Assembly: GCF_016082275.1 (NCBI RefSeq)
Contig: NZ_MOWM01000005.1
Span: forward strand, 1 to 64,000
Reading direction: 5' to 3'
DNA length: 64,000 bases
Origin: Variovorax sp. E3
GTDB taxonomy: Bacteria > Pseudomonadota > Gammaproteobacteria > Burkholderiales > Burkholderiaceae_C
This document shows, in pieces, positions 45,455 to 54,578 of this stretch. The notes beneath the pieces were generated by a model. That model saw only the letters and a program-made list of their open reading frames with translations, did not search any database and was not told the DNA's origin. A program made the translations under genes and the position numbers. Position 1 is the first letter of the stretch, and each line of letters opens with the position of its first letter.

Positions 45455-46435
45455 ATGGCCGCGCCCGTGCCCGCAACCGTGGCAACCGCGCCGCGCTGGA
45501 AGCGCCTCGTGCGCAACCGCCCGTGGCTGGGCTCGTGCGTGGCCGCGGTGCTGGCCTGGGCCGCCACGGTGTGGACCGGGCACGGCCAGGGCTCGGGCGA
45601 GCTGCTGGCCGCGGCGCTCGCGTTCTCGGCGTTCACGGTGCTGGTGTCGCTGGGGCAGATGCTGGTGATCAGCGTCGGGCCGGGCAACGCCGACCTGTCG
45701 ATTCCGTCGACCATCGCGCTGTCGGGCGCGGCCGCGATGGTGGTGATGGACGGCAACAACGCCATGCTGCTGCCGGGCCTGCTGGTGGCCACGGCGGTGG
45801 GCGCAGGCGTGGGCCTGTTCAACTTCGGGCTGATCCGGCTGCTGCGCATTCCGCCGATTATCGCCACGCTCGCGGCCTCGCTGATCGTGATGTCGGTGGC
45901 CATCAACTTCGGGCGCGGGCTCAAGGTGAAGCCGCCGGCGCTGTTCTCGGACCTGATGGCGCAGCGCATCCTGGGCGTGCCGCTGGTGGCGCTCCTGGCC
46001 ATTGCGGTCACGCTGCTGGTGACGCTGATGCTGGAGCGCACGGCGCTCGGCCGCTCGATTGCCGCGGTGGGCCAGAACCGGCGCGCGGCCCAGCTCGCGG
46101 GGCTGCGCGTGGAGCGCACGCGGCTGCTGGCCTACGTGATCTGCGCCGCGCTCGCGGGCCTCACGGGCGCGCTGATCGCGGGCTTTTCGGGCGGCAACTC
46201 GCTCGACCAGGGGCAGGAGTACCTGCTGATGACCATCGCGGTGGTCGTCATCGGCGGCACCGCCGTGGCGGGCGGCCGGCCGAGCGTGCCGGGCATCTGG
46301 GGCGCGGCCATGTTCATGTTCCTGCTGGTGGCGCTGCTCAACGCCGTCGGCGCCGGGCCGGGGCTGCGCATGCTGCTGACCGGCCTGATCATCATCGCCG
46401 TCATCGTGCTGGCGAGTTCGCGGCCCGGGCGCTGA
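45455..46435 (+). CDS. Sugar ABC transporter permease (RbsC family), second
   Basis: A 326-residue permease. GNADLSIPSTIALSGAAAMV, GRSIAAVGQNRRAAQLAGLR and VVIGGTAVAGGRPSVPGIWG are typical. The ATG at 45455 keeps the frame as written, but an ATG at 45435 overlaps the first permease's stop exactly as elsewhere in this operon and would be in frame if one base were missing in GACAACAGCATGG; the true N terminus may be seven residues longer. Confidence 0.9.
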   Translation: MAAPVPATVATAPRWKRLVRNRPWLGSCVAAVLAWAATVWTGHGQGSGELLAAALAFSAFTVLVSLGQMLVISVGPGNADLSIPSTIALSGAAAMVVMDGNNAMLLPGLLVATAVGAGVGLFNFGLIRLLRIPPIIATLAASLIVMSVAINFGRGLKVKPPALFSDLMAQRILGVPLVALLAIAVTLLVTLMLERTALGRSIAAVGQNRRAAQLAGLRVERTRLLAYVICAALAGLTGALIAGFSGGNSLDQGQEYLLMTIAVVVIGGTAVAGGRPSVPGIWGAAMFMFLLVALLNAVGAGPGLRMLLTGLIIIAVIVLASSRPGR

Positions 46436-46475
46436 AGCCGCCGCACATCCCATTCAAGCAAAGAAGGAAGACACC

Positions 46476-47408
46476 ATGGCCACTCATCCCTACGGCGTGC
46501 TGGACGGCGCCGGCTTCGAACACCTGGACCCGCGCTTCAAGGCCTGCATTCCCGGCCCCGAGCGCCTGGAGCGCCTGTGGACCGGCGCGCGCTGGTGCGA
46601 AGGCCCCGCGTGGTTCGGCGCGCACCGCACGCTGGTGTGGTCGGACATTCCGAACAACCGCATGCTGCGCTACGACGAAGTGAACGGCACCGTGGGCGTG
46701 TTCCGCGAACCCGCCGACAACACCAACGGCCACACGGTCGACCGCCAGGGCCGGCTCGTGAGCTGCGAGCACCTGACGCGGCGCGTGACGCGCACCGAGC
46801 ACGACGGCAGCATCACCGTGCTGGCCTCGCACTGGCAGGGCAAGCGGCTCAATTCGCCGAACGACGTGGTGGTGCATTCGGACGGCGGCGTGTGGTTCAC
46901 CGACCCGAGCTACGGCATCCTGTCGGACTACGAAGGCATGAAGGCCGACAGCGAGATCGGCGCCTGCCACGTCTACCGCGCCGACCCCGCCAGCGGCGAA
47001 GTGCAGCGCATGACCGACGACTTCGTGAAGCCCAACGGGCTGGCGTTCTCGCCCGACGAGTCGCTGCTGTACATCGCCGACACCGGCGCGAGCCATGCGG
47101 TGGACGGGCCGCGGCACCTGCGCCGCTTCAAGGTGGGCGCGGACGGCCGCACGCTCAGCGGCGGCGAGGTGTTCGCCGAATGCACCAACGGCCTGTTCGA
47201 CGGCTTCCGGCTCGACACCGAAGGCCGCATCTGGACCAGCGCGGGTGACGGCGTGCACGCCTACGCCGCCGACGGCACATTGCTGGGCAAGATACTGGTG
47301 CCCGAGCGCGTGGCCAACGTGTGCTTCGGCGGCCCCAAGCGCAACCGGCTGTTCATCTGCGCCACCACATCCCTCTATGCCATCACGCTGAACGCGAAAG
47401 GAGCCTGA
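46476..47408 (+). CDS. SMP-30/gluconolactonase-family lactonase
   Basis: A 310-residue six-bladed beta-propeller hydrolysing sugar lactones with a divalent metal. GARWCEGPAWFGAHRTLVWS supplies the first metal-binding Glu, LNSPNDVVVHSDGGVWFTDP the Asn and SPDESLLYIADTGAS the Asp of the site. In the sugar regulon it would open the lactone made by the SDR sugar dehydrogenase before the UxaA-type dehydratase acts. Confidence 0.9.
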   Translation: MATHPYGVLDGAGFEHLDPRFKACIPGPERLERLWTGARWCEGPAWFGAHRTLVWSDIPNNRMLRYDEVNGTVGVFREPADNTNGHTVDRQGRLVSCEHLTRRVTRTEHDGSITVLASHWQGKRLNSPNDVVVHSDGGVWFTDPSYGILSDYEGMKADSEIGACHVYRADPASGEVQRMTDDFVKPNGLAFSPDESLLYIADTGASHAVDGPRHLRRFKVGADGRTLSGGEVFAECTNGLFDGFRLDTEGRIWTSAGDGVHAYAADGTLLGKILVPERVANVCFGGPKRNRLFICATTSLYAITLNAKGA

Positions 47409-47412
47409 CCCC

Positions 47413-48474
47413 ATGCCAAGAACACTGCCGGCCGACGACCTGCAAGCCACCGTCGCCCGCATCCTGGAGGCCGCGGGCAGCGCGCCCGCCGAGGCGCGGC
47501 AGGTGGCCGCCAACCTCGTGCTGGCCAACCTCAGCGGCCACGACTCGCACGGCGTGGGCATGATGCCGCGCTACGTCGACGCGGTGGCCGAGGGCGGGCT
47601 GAAGCCGAACACGGCCGTGAAGATCAACCTGGACATCGGCACCCTGATGGGCCTGGACGGCCAGCACGGCTACGGGCAGATCGTCGGCGTGCAGGCCATG
47701 GAGCTGGGCATCGCGCGCGCGAAGCAGCACGGCAGCTGCATCTTCACGCTCTCGCATGCGCACCACCTGGGGCGCATCGGGCACTTCGCGGAAATGGCGA
47801 CGGCGCAGGGGCTGGTGTCGATGCACTTCGTCAACGTGCTGTCGCGGCCGGTGGTCGCGCCCTGGGGCGGCGGCGACGGGCGCTTCGGCACCAACCCGTG
47901 CTGCATCGGCGTGCCGCTGGCGGGGGCGGAGCCCTTCGTGCTCGACTACGCCACCAGCCGCGTGGCCCAGGGCAAGATGCGCGTGGCCCACAACAAGGGC
48001 GAGCGCGTGCCCGACGGCTACCTGATCGACGAGAACGGCGCGCCCACCAACGACCCCGGCGTGGTGGTGGTGCCGCAAGGCAACGGCCTGTTCGGCGCGC
48101 TGATGACCTTCGGCGAGCACAAGGGCTACGGCATGGCCGTGGCCTGCGAGCTGCTGGGCGGCGCGCTCACGGGCGGCGGCACCTGGCACCGGCCGGCGGA
48201 CACGTCGCGCACCGTGCTCAACGGCATGCTGACGGTGCTGATCGATCCAGCGCGGCTGGGCACGCAGAAGTCGTTCGACGAAGAAGCGCGCGAGTTCGTG
48301 CAGTGGCTGCGGCAGAGTCCGGCGGGGCAAGGCTTCGACGGCGTGCAGTTGGCGGGCGAGCCGGAGCGCAAGGCGCGCGCGCAGAGGCGGCAGGACGGGA
48401 TCTGGATCGACGACGCGACATGGGGAGAGATCGTCGCGGCGGGAGCCAGGCTGGGCGTGCCGGTTGTCGCGTAG
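47413..48474 (+). CDS. Malate/L-lactate dehydrogenase-family oxidoreductase (Ldh2/YlbC type)
   Basis: A 353-residue NAD(P)H-dependent enzyme with the family's unusual non-Rossmann fold. ANLSGHDSHGVGMMPRYVDA carries the catalytic His segment, and RPVVAPWGGGDGRFGTNPCC and DYATSRVAQGKMRVAHNKGE the cofactor-binding parts. Members reduce or oxidise 2-oxo/2-hydroxy acids (malate, lactate, ureidoglycolate, diketogulonate). Four bases after the lactonase stop, so the last gene of the rightward sugar operon; perhaps processes the hydroxy acid released by the FAH enzyme. Confidence 0.9.
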   Translation: MPRTLPADDLQATVARILEAAGSAPAEARQVAANLVLANLSGHDSHGVGMMPRYVDAVAEGGLKPNTAVKINLDIGTLMGLDGQHGYGQIVGVQAMELGIARAKQHGSCIFTLSHAHHLGRIGHFAEMATAQGLVSMHFVNVLSRPVVAPWGGGDGRFGTNPCCIGVPLAGAEPFVLDYATSRVAQGKMRVAHNKGERVPDGYLIDENGAPTNDPGVVVVPQGNGLFGALMTFGEHKGYGMAVACELLGGALTGGGTWHRPADTSRTVLNGMLTVLIDPARLGTQKSFDEEAREFVQWLRQSPAGQGFDGVQLAGEPERKARAQRRQDGIWIDDATWGEIVAAGARLGVPVVA

Positions 48475-48494
48475 CAAACCGGGATCAGCGCCGG

Positions 48495-49370
48495 CTAGCG
48501 GCGCGCGCTTCGCGACTTCTGGCTCAGCACGAGCGCAATGCCGCCCAGAATCGCCACGGAGGCGACCGCCAGCCGCGGCGTGATCGTCTCCGACAGGAAC
48601 AGCACGCCGCCGAACGACGCCAGCAGCGGCACCGACAACTGCACGGTGGCCGCGCGCAGCGCCGACAGGCGACCCAGCGCCGCATACCAGACCACATAGC
48701 CCAGACCCGAGGTGAGCGCGCCGGACGCCACGGCCAGTGCCACGCCGGTCGCGTCCGCATGCGCGCTGGCCACGAAAGCCAGGCTCAGCGCCAGCGCGAG
48801 CGGCACCGCCCGCGTGAAGTTGCGCGCGGTGGCGGCCAACGGGTCGGCCACGCCGCGGCCACGCAATGAATACACGCCCCATGCCACGCCCGCGACCGCC
48901 ATCAGCACCGCGCCGACCAGCGGCGGCGCGGCAATGCCCGGGGACACCAGGTACACGAGCCCGACCACCGCCAGCGCGAAGCCGAACCACGCGACAGGCC
49001 CGAAGCGCTCGCCAGCGCCCAGGCCCGCGCCCAGCATCGTGAGCTGAACCGCACCGAACAGGATCAGCGCGCCCGTTCCCGCGGACAGGCTGAGGTAGGC
49101 GAAGGAAAAGAATGCAACATAGGCAAACAGCATGACGGCGGCAAGCCAGCCGGCATGGCCGGGCGAAGACGGCCTGGCCCTGAGCCGCACGACGAGGGCG
49201 AGCGTGATCGCCCCGGACACCAGCCGGATGCCGCCGAAGCTGGCGGGGTCGATGCCCCGCTGCTGCAGCGCGAGCCTGCACAGCAGCGAATTGGCCGCGA
49301 ACGCGAGCATGGCCGTGGCAACGAGGGCGATGGTCCGGAGCGCGGTCCGGTCGCCGCGCGCTTCAGACAT
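48495..49370 (-). CDS. EamA/DMT-family transporter
   Basis: A 291-residue membrane protein with ten predicted helices in two EamA repeats, the second beginning near AAPPLVGAVLMAVAGVAWGV. Drug/metabolite exporter class; substrate not deducible. Convergent with the Ldh2 gene (20 bases between). Its start overlaps the DUF2182 stop by eight bases, so it may be translated with the DUF1326-DUF2182 pair. Confidence 0.88.
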   Translation of the reverse strand: MSEARGDRTALRTIALVATAMLAFAANSLLCRLALQQRGIDPASFGGIRLVSGAITLALVVRLRARPSSPGHAGWLAAVMLFAYVAFFSFAYLSLSAGTGALILFGAVQLTMLGAGLGAGERFGPVAWFGFALAVVGLVYLVSPGIAAPPLVGAVLMAVAGVAWGVYSLRGRGVADPLAATARNFTRAVPLALALSLAFVASAHADATGVALAVASGALTSGLGYVVWYAALGRLSALRAATVQLSVPLLASFGGVLFLSETITPRLAVASVAILGGIALVLSQKSRSARR

Positions 49371-50178
49371 GCATGGCCACCAGCCAGACGGCCCAGCCCA
49401 GCAGCGCGACCCCGAGCGGTGCGCTGAGGCGACGCCCCCAGGGCACGTTCTTTTCTACCGCCATGACGGCCGCGAGCAGGAGCATCCAGCCCAGGCTACC
49501 GGTGCCGAGCGCGAACATCAACAGCATCAGCGCCCAGCAGCAACCGACGCAGAACAGGCCGTGGTGCGCGCCCAGCGCGAACGCATGGCGGGCTTGCGCC
49601 TGCCCCCGCCAGTGCTCGATGACGAAGCTGAGCGGCGTGCGGCATTTCTCCAGGCACCGGTGCTTGAGGCTGCTGAACTGGAATGCGCCGGCCAGCGCAA
49701 TGGTGGCGGCGCCGATGACCCAGCCATGCCAGGCCAGCGTCGGCGCGCTGGCCAGCAGGGCCAGCACCGCGCTGTGCAGCCCGTGCGCCAGCAGCCCGAA
49801 GGCGCCCCACACCGCCATGTAGCCCAGCCCCAGCAGCATGAGAAGCCGCCGGTGGTCGGGGCGCGCGGCGGTCAGCCGGTCGAAGGCATTGAACAGCGGC
49901 AGCGTGGTCGGCAGCATCATGGCCGCCGTCATGAGAATCCACGAAGCCGCGTAGAGCACCATGGGCACGACCACGCCGCCGGCGGGAACGACCCGGCACA
50001 CGAACGCGGCCGGCCCCGACGCGGTCCAGTCGTCGTGCGCCAGGTAGCGCCCATAAGGACTGCGCGACCACGCCCACAACGCGACCCACGCCAGCGCGAT
50101 CAGCGCGGCGAGCACCGGCACGAACACCCGGCGGTGACGCGAGACGTTGCGCGGCGGCCAGCCAGCCGCCGTGCTCAT
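49363..50178 (-). CDS. DUF2182 membrane protein
   Basis: A 271-residue inner-membrane protein with about seven helices. ASWILMTAAMMLPTTLPLFN is the family signature. Metal-ligand-like residues are grouped in LKHRCLEKCRTPL and AHHGLFCVGCCWALM (two Cys and two His clusters). The family is often labelled 'predicted metal-binding membrane protein'; function not established. Start overlaps the DUF1326 stop by four bases, the usual pairing. Confidence 0.87.
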   Translation of the reverse strand: MSTAAGWPPRNVSRHRRVFVPVLAALIALAWVALWAWSRSPYGRYLAHDDWTASGPAAFVCRVVPAGGVVVPMVLYAASWILMTAAMMLPTTLPLFNAFDRLTAARPDHRRLLMLLGLGYMAVWGAFGLLAHGLHSAVLALLASAPTLAWHGWVIGAATIALAGAFQFSSLKHRCLEKCRTPLSFVIEHWRGQAQARHAFALGAHHGLFCVGCCWALMLLMFALGTGSLGWMLLLAAVMAVEKNVPWGRRLSAPLGVALLGWAVWLVAMHV

Positions 50179-50777
50179 GCGTCGAAGACGAAGGTGCTCT
50201 GCAGCGCGTTGTGGTTCTTGATGTCGAGGTCGATGCCCAGCGCGGCATTCTTCGACCGGTAAGTCGGGGCCTTGCCGACGAACACCGGCGCGCCCGGCAC
50301 CGTCGAGAACACGGTGTCGGCAAGGACGGTCTGGCCGCCGGTCGCGCCGCGGTAAGGCTCGAGCTCGGCGTAGTAGTCCTTGCCGATTTCCAGCTCGCCC
50401 TTGCCGTTGTTCACGGTGAAGCGGATCGGCGCCCTCTCGACCGACACGACCTGGCCGATGAGCTTGGCCAGGTCGGCGATCGGTCCGCCGGCCTGTCCGG
50501 TGTAGACCCTCAGCAGCGCTTCTTCCTGGGCCTTGGAGGCCTGGTCGCCGACGAAGATCGCCGCCGTCCAGTTGCCTTCCAGGATGTTGCCGGGCACATG
50601 CGCCACGGCCGCGATGGTGTTGCCGTCGACATCGACGCCGTCGATCGTTCCCTTGTCGATGTGCCATGCGACGATGGTGTCGCAGGTGCCGTTGTCAGGA
50701 TCCTCGCCGATCCAGCAAGGACAAAGGACGTTGCAGTTGCAGACCTCGAGCAGGCGACCTTCCAGGTGATAGCTCAT
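50175..50777 (-). CDS. DUF1326 protein
   Basis: A 200-residue soluble protein. LLEVCNCNVLCPCWIGEDPD near the N terminus has four cysteines in two Cys-x-Cys pairs, the family's hallmark and a plausible soft-metal or Cu site. No signal peptide. Almost always encoded beside DUF2182, as here; a role in metal handling is my inference. The 191 bases upstream (50778-50968) show no gene. Confidence 0.87.
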   Translation of the reverse strand: MSYHLEGRLLEVCNCNVLCPCWIGEDPDNGTCDTIVAWHIDKGTIDGVDVDGNTIAAVAHVPGNILEGNWTAAIFVGDQASKAQEEALLRVYTGQAGGPIADLAKLIGQVVSVERAPIRFTVNNGKGELEIGKDYYAELEPYRGATGGQTVLADTVFSTVPGAPVFVGKAPTYRSKNAALGIDLDIKNHNALQSTFVFDA

Positions 50778-50968
50778 ACGAACCTCCGTTCAAAGAAGCC
50801 ACACGAACATGGACTTGTCGCCGCGACTGGGCGGCAAGGGCGCACCGATCCTACGCCCCGTGATGGGCCCCGTCGAGCGAGTCGCCCGGCAGCGGGGTAC
50901 CCTGCCCTCAGCGCAAATCGGAACGGCCGCAGGGCTCGCGGCGGGAGGGCCGCAAGGCCCCGCCCTGC

Positions 50969-51621
50969 TCAGACGATCAGGGCGATCGTGGCCTCGAGAT
51001 GCTCGGAAGGCGCGCGGCGAAAGCCCGAGCGCGCAAAGCGCTGCAGCTGCCCGACCACGAAGGCCGTGAGCGCCGCGGCGCGCACCTGCGCGTCGACGCT
51101 GGGCGTGGCCGAGCCCTCGGCATTGGCGGCGCCGCGCAGCACCTGGCGCAGCGTGGCCTCGATCTTGTCGAAGAACTGGTTCATGCGCTGTTGCAGGCGC
51201 TCGTTCTCGAACACCAGCGCGTCGCCCACCATGACGCGCGTCATGCCGGGGTTGCGCTCGGCGAACTGCACGAGCAGCGTGAGGATGCGCGCGGCCTGCT
51301 GGGCGCCGGTGGCGCCCTCGCGCTCGAGGATCTGGTTGACCAGCGTGAACACGCTCTGCTCGATGAAATCGATCAGGCCCTCGAACATCTGGGCCTTGCT
51401 CGCGAAGTGGCGGTACAGCGCCGCCTCGCTCACCTCGAGCCGGGCGGCCAGGGCGGCGGTGGTCACGCGCTCGGCGCCGGGTTGCTCGAGCATGGCGGCC
51501 AGCGCCTGCAGGATCTGCACGCGCCGCTCGCCCGGCTTCGGACGCTTGCGCGCCGGGGGGTGGGCGTTTCCGCCGGGCTTTCTACGCCGGGAGCACCTGT
51601 CGTCGTCTCTTCGTTCTGCAT
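50969..51621 (-). pseudogene. slmA: SlmA-like TetR-family nucleoid occlusion factor; frame broken near 51555
   Basis: About 217 residues. Nucleoid occlusion factor that blocks FtsZ ring assembly over the chromosome. After a low-complexity N terminus (MQNEETTTGAPGVESPAE) the frame is lost in a run of six C; adding one C gives TPPARKRPKPGERR and the helix-turn-helix ILQALAAMLEQPGAERVTTA, ALAARLEVSEAALYRHFASK, which is clearly SlmA. The dimerisation domain (MFEGLIDFIEQSVFTLVNQI) follows. It sits beside argB as in many Burkholderiales. Confidence 0.85.
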
Positions 51622-51698
51622 GGGAGCGCGTGCAAAGATGTAATCAATTGATTCTCGCACAGCGCAGTGAGCGTGCGCCCACCCCGCGCATCCGGGGC

Positions 51699-52592
51699 TC
51701 AGCGGGCGCGGATCATCGTCCCGTAGGCCTGGTCGGTCAGGATCTCGAGCAGCATCGCGTGCGGCACGCGGCCGTCGATGATGTGCACGGCGTTCACGCC
51801 GCTCTTGGCCGCGTCCAGCGCGCCTTCGATCTTGGGCAGCATGCCGCCCGAGATGGTGCCGTCGGCGAACAGGTCGTCGATTTCGCGCGCGCTCAGGTTG
51901 GTGAGCAGCTTGCCGTCCTTGTCGAGCACGCCGGGCGTGTTGGTCAGCAGCATGAGCTTCTCGGCCTTGAGCACGGTGGCCAGCTTGCCGGCCACGACGT
52001 CGGCGTTGATGTTGTAGCTCTCGTTGTCCTCGCCGAAGCCGATCGGGCTGACCACGGGAATGAAGGCGTCGTCCTGCAGCGCCTTGACCACGCTGGGGTC
52101 GATGGAAACGATGTCGCCGACCTGGCCCACGTCGTGGTGCAGGTTCGGGTCGGTGCGGTCGGCCAGCTTGAGCTTTTGCGCGCGGATCAGGCCGCCGTCG
52201 CGCCCGGTCAGGCCCACGGCCTTGCCGCCGGCCTGGTTGATCAGGCCCACGATGTCCTGCTGCACCTCGCCGGCCAGCACCCATTCGACGACTTCCATGG
52301 TCTCGGCGTCGGTCACGCGCATGCCCTGGATGAAGCTGCCCTTCTTGCCGAGCTTGTTGAGCGCCGCCTCGATCTGCGGGCCGCCGCCGTGCACCACCAC
52401 CGGGTTCATGCCCACCAGCTTGAGCAGCACCACGTCTTCGGCGAAGTCGGCCTGCAGGGCCGGGTCGGTCATGGCGTTGCCGCCGTACTTGATGACGATG
52501 GTCTTGCCGTGGAACTTGCGGATGTACGGCAGCGCCTGGGCCAGGATCTCGGCCTTGTCGCGCGGGGGGATGTTGAGGACGGGGTCGGTCAT
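51699..52592 (-). CDS. argB: Acetylglutamate kinase
   Basis: Phosphorylates N-acetylglutamate, the second step of arginine synthesis, in the cytoplasm. The 297-residue product is full length with the glycine-rich KYGGNAM loop near residue 34, [20 protein letters not shown] for substrate binding and [19 protein letters not shown] near the C terminus. Start at 52592 gives the natural N terminus. Adjacent slmA suggests a shared housekeeping locus. Confidence 0.97.
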   Translation of the reverse strand: MTDPVLNIPPRDKAEILAQALPYIRKFHGKTIVIKYGGNAMTDPALQADFAEDVVLLKLVGMNPVVVHGGGPQIEAALNKLGKKGSFIQGMRVTDAETMEVVEWVLAGEVQQDIVGLINQAGGKAVGLTGRDGGLIRAQKLKLADRTDPNLHHDVGQVGDIVSIDPSVVKALQDDAFIPVVSPIGFGEDNESYNINADVVAGKLATVLKAEKLMLLTNTPGVLDKDGKLLTNLSAREIDDLFADGTISGGMLPKIEGALDAAKSGVNAVHIIDGRVPHAMLLEILTDQAYGTMIRAR

Positions 52593-52660
52593 GGGCGGTC
52601 AGGCTCCGGGACGGTGGTCGAAGAAAAAGCGGATTCTCGCAAAGACGCGGGCGGCTGCGT

Positions 52661-53757
52661 TCAGGGCCGCAGCCAGCGCGGCACCTTGAAGCGCACGATC
52701 ATCAGGTACGCCCCGACGTAGGTCGTGACGAACAGAAGACAGAAGAACATCAGCACGTAGGTGTTGTTCCAGAACAGCACCGCCGGCACCACCGACAGCG
52801 CCGCGAACATCCACAGGTACGGCGAGGTGCGGTTGTTGCGCGCCAGCAGCTGGCGGGCCTCGTCGTCCGCGAAGGCCACGCGCACGATGCGCCGGAAGAT
52901 CAGCTGGTGGAAGTGCAGCGCGTCGGCCGTGCCGGGCGACTGCCCGCGCGCCAGCTTGCGGTAGATGGAAAACAGCGTTTCCCACACCGGGTAGATCAGC
53001 AGCAGCATCGGGAACCAGGGCGACACCACGCGGTGCCGCTGCACCAGCGTGACCACGGCCACCGCGATGACCATGCCCCAGACGTAGGCCCCGCCGTCGC
53101 CGGCGAAGATCTTGCCGCGCGGGTAGTTCCACACCAGGAAGCCGAAGGTGGCGCCGACCAGGCACACCACCATGGCGGCCAGCTGGCGGTCGCGACCTGC
53201 AGCGCCACGTGCGAGATGGCCAGGCAGACCAGCACGGCCACCGTGCCCGCGAGCCCGTTGTAGCCGTCGATGATGTTGAAGGCGTGCGGCAGGCCGCCGA
53301 TGGCCAGCGCCGCGAACAGCACGGTGGCGAACGGAATCGCCACCAGCCAGCCGTCGACCGTCTCGAAACCGGTGCGCGACACGCCCAGCCCCAGCAGCCA
53401 GCACACCAGCAGCGCCGAGCCGATGGTCAACCCGAGCCGGTAGCGCACCTTCACGCGCTGGGTGACGTCTTCGACGATGCCGCCCAGCACGGCCGGCAGG
53501 ATGCACAGCAGCGTGAGCATCGAGGTCTGCACGGGCCAGGAGACGTTGAACGGGTCGGTGCCGGTGATGCCGGCGGCCAGCCAGGCCACGCCCATGCCCA
53601 CCAGGATGCCCGCACCGCCCAGGCGCGGCACGTGGCCCTTGTGGAAGCGTTGGGGCATGTCGGCGCCGTAGCTGCGGGCATGCCTGCGCGCGCGGCGCAT
53701 GAACACCTGAACCGAGAAGGCGGCGACGAAGAAACTGATGACGATCAGAGCAATCAT
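52661..53757 (-). pseudogene. WecA/WbpL-type undecaprenyl-phosphate sugar-1-phosphate transferase; frame broken near 53193
   Basis: Polytopic membrane enzyme of about 365 residues that starts O-antigen or enterobacterial-type glycan assembly by moving a sugar-1-phosphate to undecaprenyl phosphate. RFHKGHVPRLGGAGILVGMG, GGLPHAFNIIDGYNGLAGTV (Asp-rich catalytic loop) and YPRGKIFAGDGGAYVWGMVI are characteristic. Restoring one base in GTCGCGACC (GTCGGCGACC) rejoins LQV to GDRQLAAMVVCLVG. Divergent from the GT2 gene by 45 bases. MraY is excluded by length and loops. Confidence 0.87.
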
Positions 53758-53802
53758 GTGTGGGGGTTGGGGAACCCTAGAATTCCCGAGCGAAATTAGA
53801 CC

Positions 53803-54564
53803 ATGCCAACACCCCCCTCCCCCCGCCCCCCGATCACCATTTCAATCGTGAGCCACGGCCAGCTCGCGCTGGTGCTGCCGCTGCTCGACCAGCTGGACCG
53901 CCACAGCCGCGCATCGACCGCCAAGGTGGTGCTCACCTTGAACATTCCCGAGCCCGACCTGCTCGCGGGCCGGACCTGGGGCTTCGAGGTGGAAAGGATC
54001 GAGAACGCGAGCCCCAAGGGCTTCGGTGCCAATCACAACCAGGCGTTCGAGCGCTGCAGCACGCCCTGGTTCCTGGTGCTGAACCCGGACATCCGCTTCG
54101 ACAGCGACGTGCTGGCGCCCTTGCTCGCGCAGGCCGCGCCCGACGCCGGCCTGCTGACGCCGCGCATCCTGGAGCCGGGCAAGAACACGCCGGAGCCGCA
54201 CCGGGCCCTGCTCACCCCTTTCGAGATCGTCGGGCGCAAGAAGCCCGGCTACGTGCGGCCCCGGGTGCCGGCATGGATTCCGGGGCTTTTCATGCTGTTT
54301 CGCAGCGAGGCCTACCGCAAGGTCGGCGGCTTCGATGAACGTTTCTTCATGTACGGGGAAGACTTCGACATCTGCGCGCGCACCGGGCTCGCGGGCTGGA
54401 AGCTGCAGGTCGGCGAAGACCTTGTGGCCCGGCACGACGCGCAGCGCGAGAGCCACCGCAGCAAGAAATACCTCTACTGGCACGTGACCAGCCTGCTGAA
54501 GGTGTGGCTGTCGGGGTCGTTCTGGCGGTACCGGCGGCTCGGGGCGAAGACGCCGGCGCGCTGA
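53803..54564 (+). CDS. GT2 glycosyltransferase (rhamnosyltransferase WbbL-like)
   Basis: A 253-residue family-2 transferase. TISIVSHGQLALVLPLLDQL begins the GT-A fold, FLVLNPDIRFDSD carries the NPD metal motif, and GFDERFFMYGEDFDICAR is the acceptor-side segment with the base (ED). The WbbL/RfbF branch adds rhamnose or other deoxysugars to lipid-linked glycan. No membrane helix, so peripheral. Convergent with the next gene. Confidence 0.88.
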   Translation: MPTPPSPRPPITISIVSHGQLALVLPLLDQLDRHSRASTAKVVLTLNIPEPDLLAGRTWGFEVERIENASPKGFGANHNQAFERCSTPWFLVLNPDIRFDSDVLAPLLAQAAPDAGLLTPRILEPGKNTPEPHRALLTPFEIVGRKKPGYVRPRVPAWIPGLFMLFRSEAYRKVGGFDERFFMYGEDFDICARTGLAGWKLQVGEDLVARHDAQRESHRSKKYLYWHVTSLLKVWLSGSFWRYRRLGAKTPAR

Positions 54565-54578
54565 CCGGCTTTTCCTGC

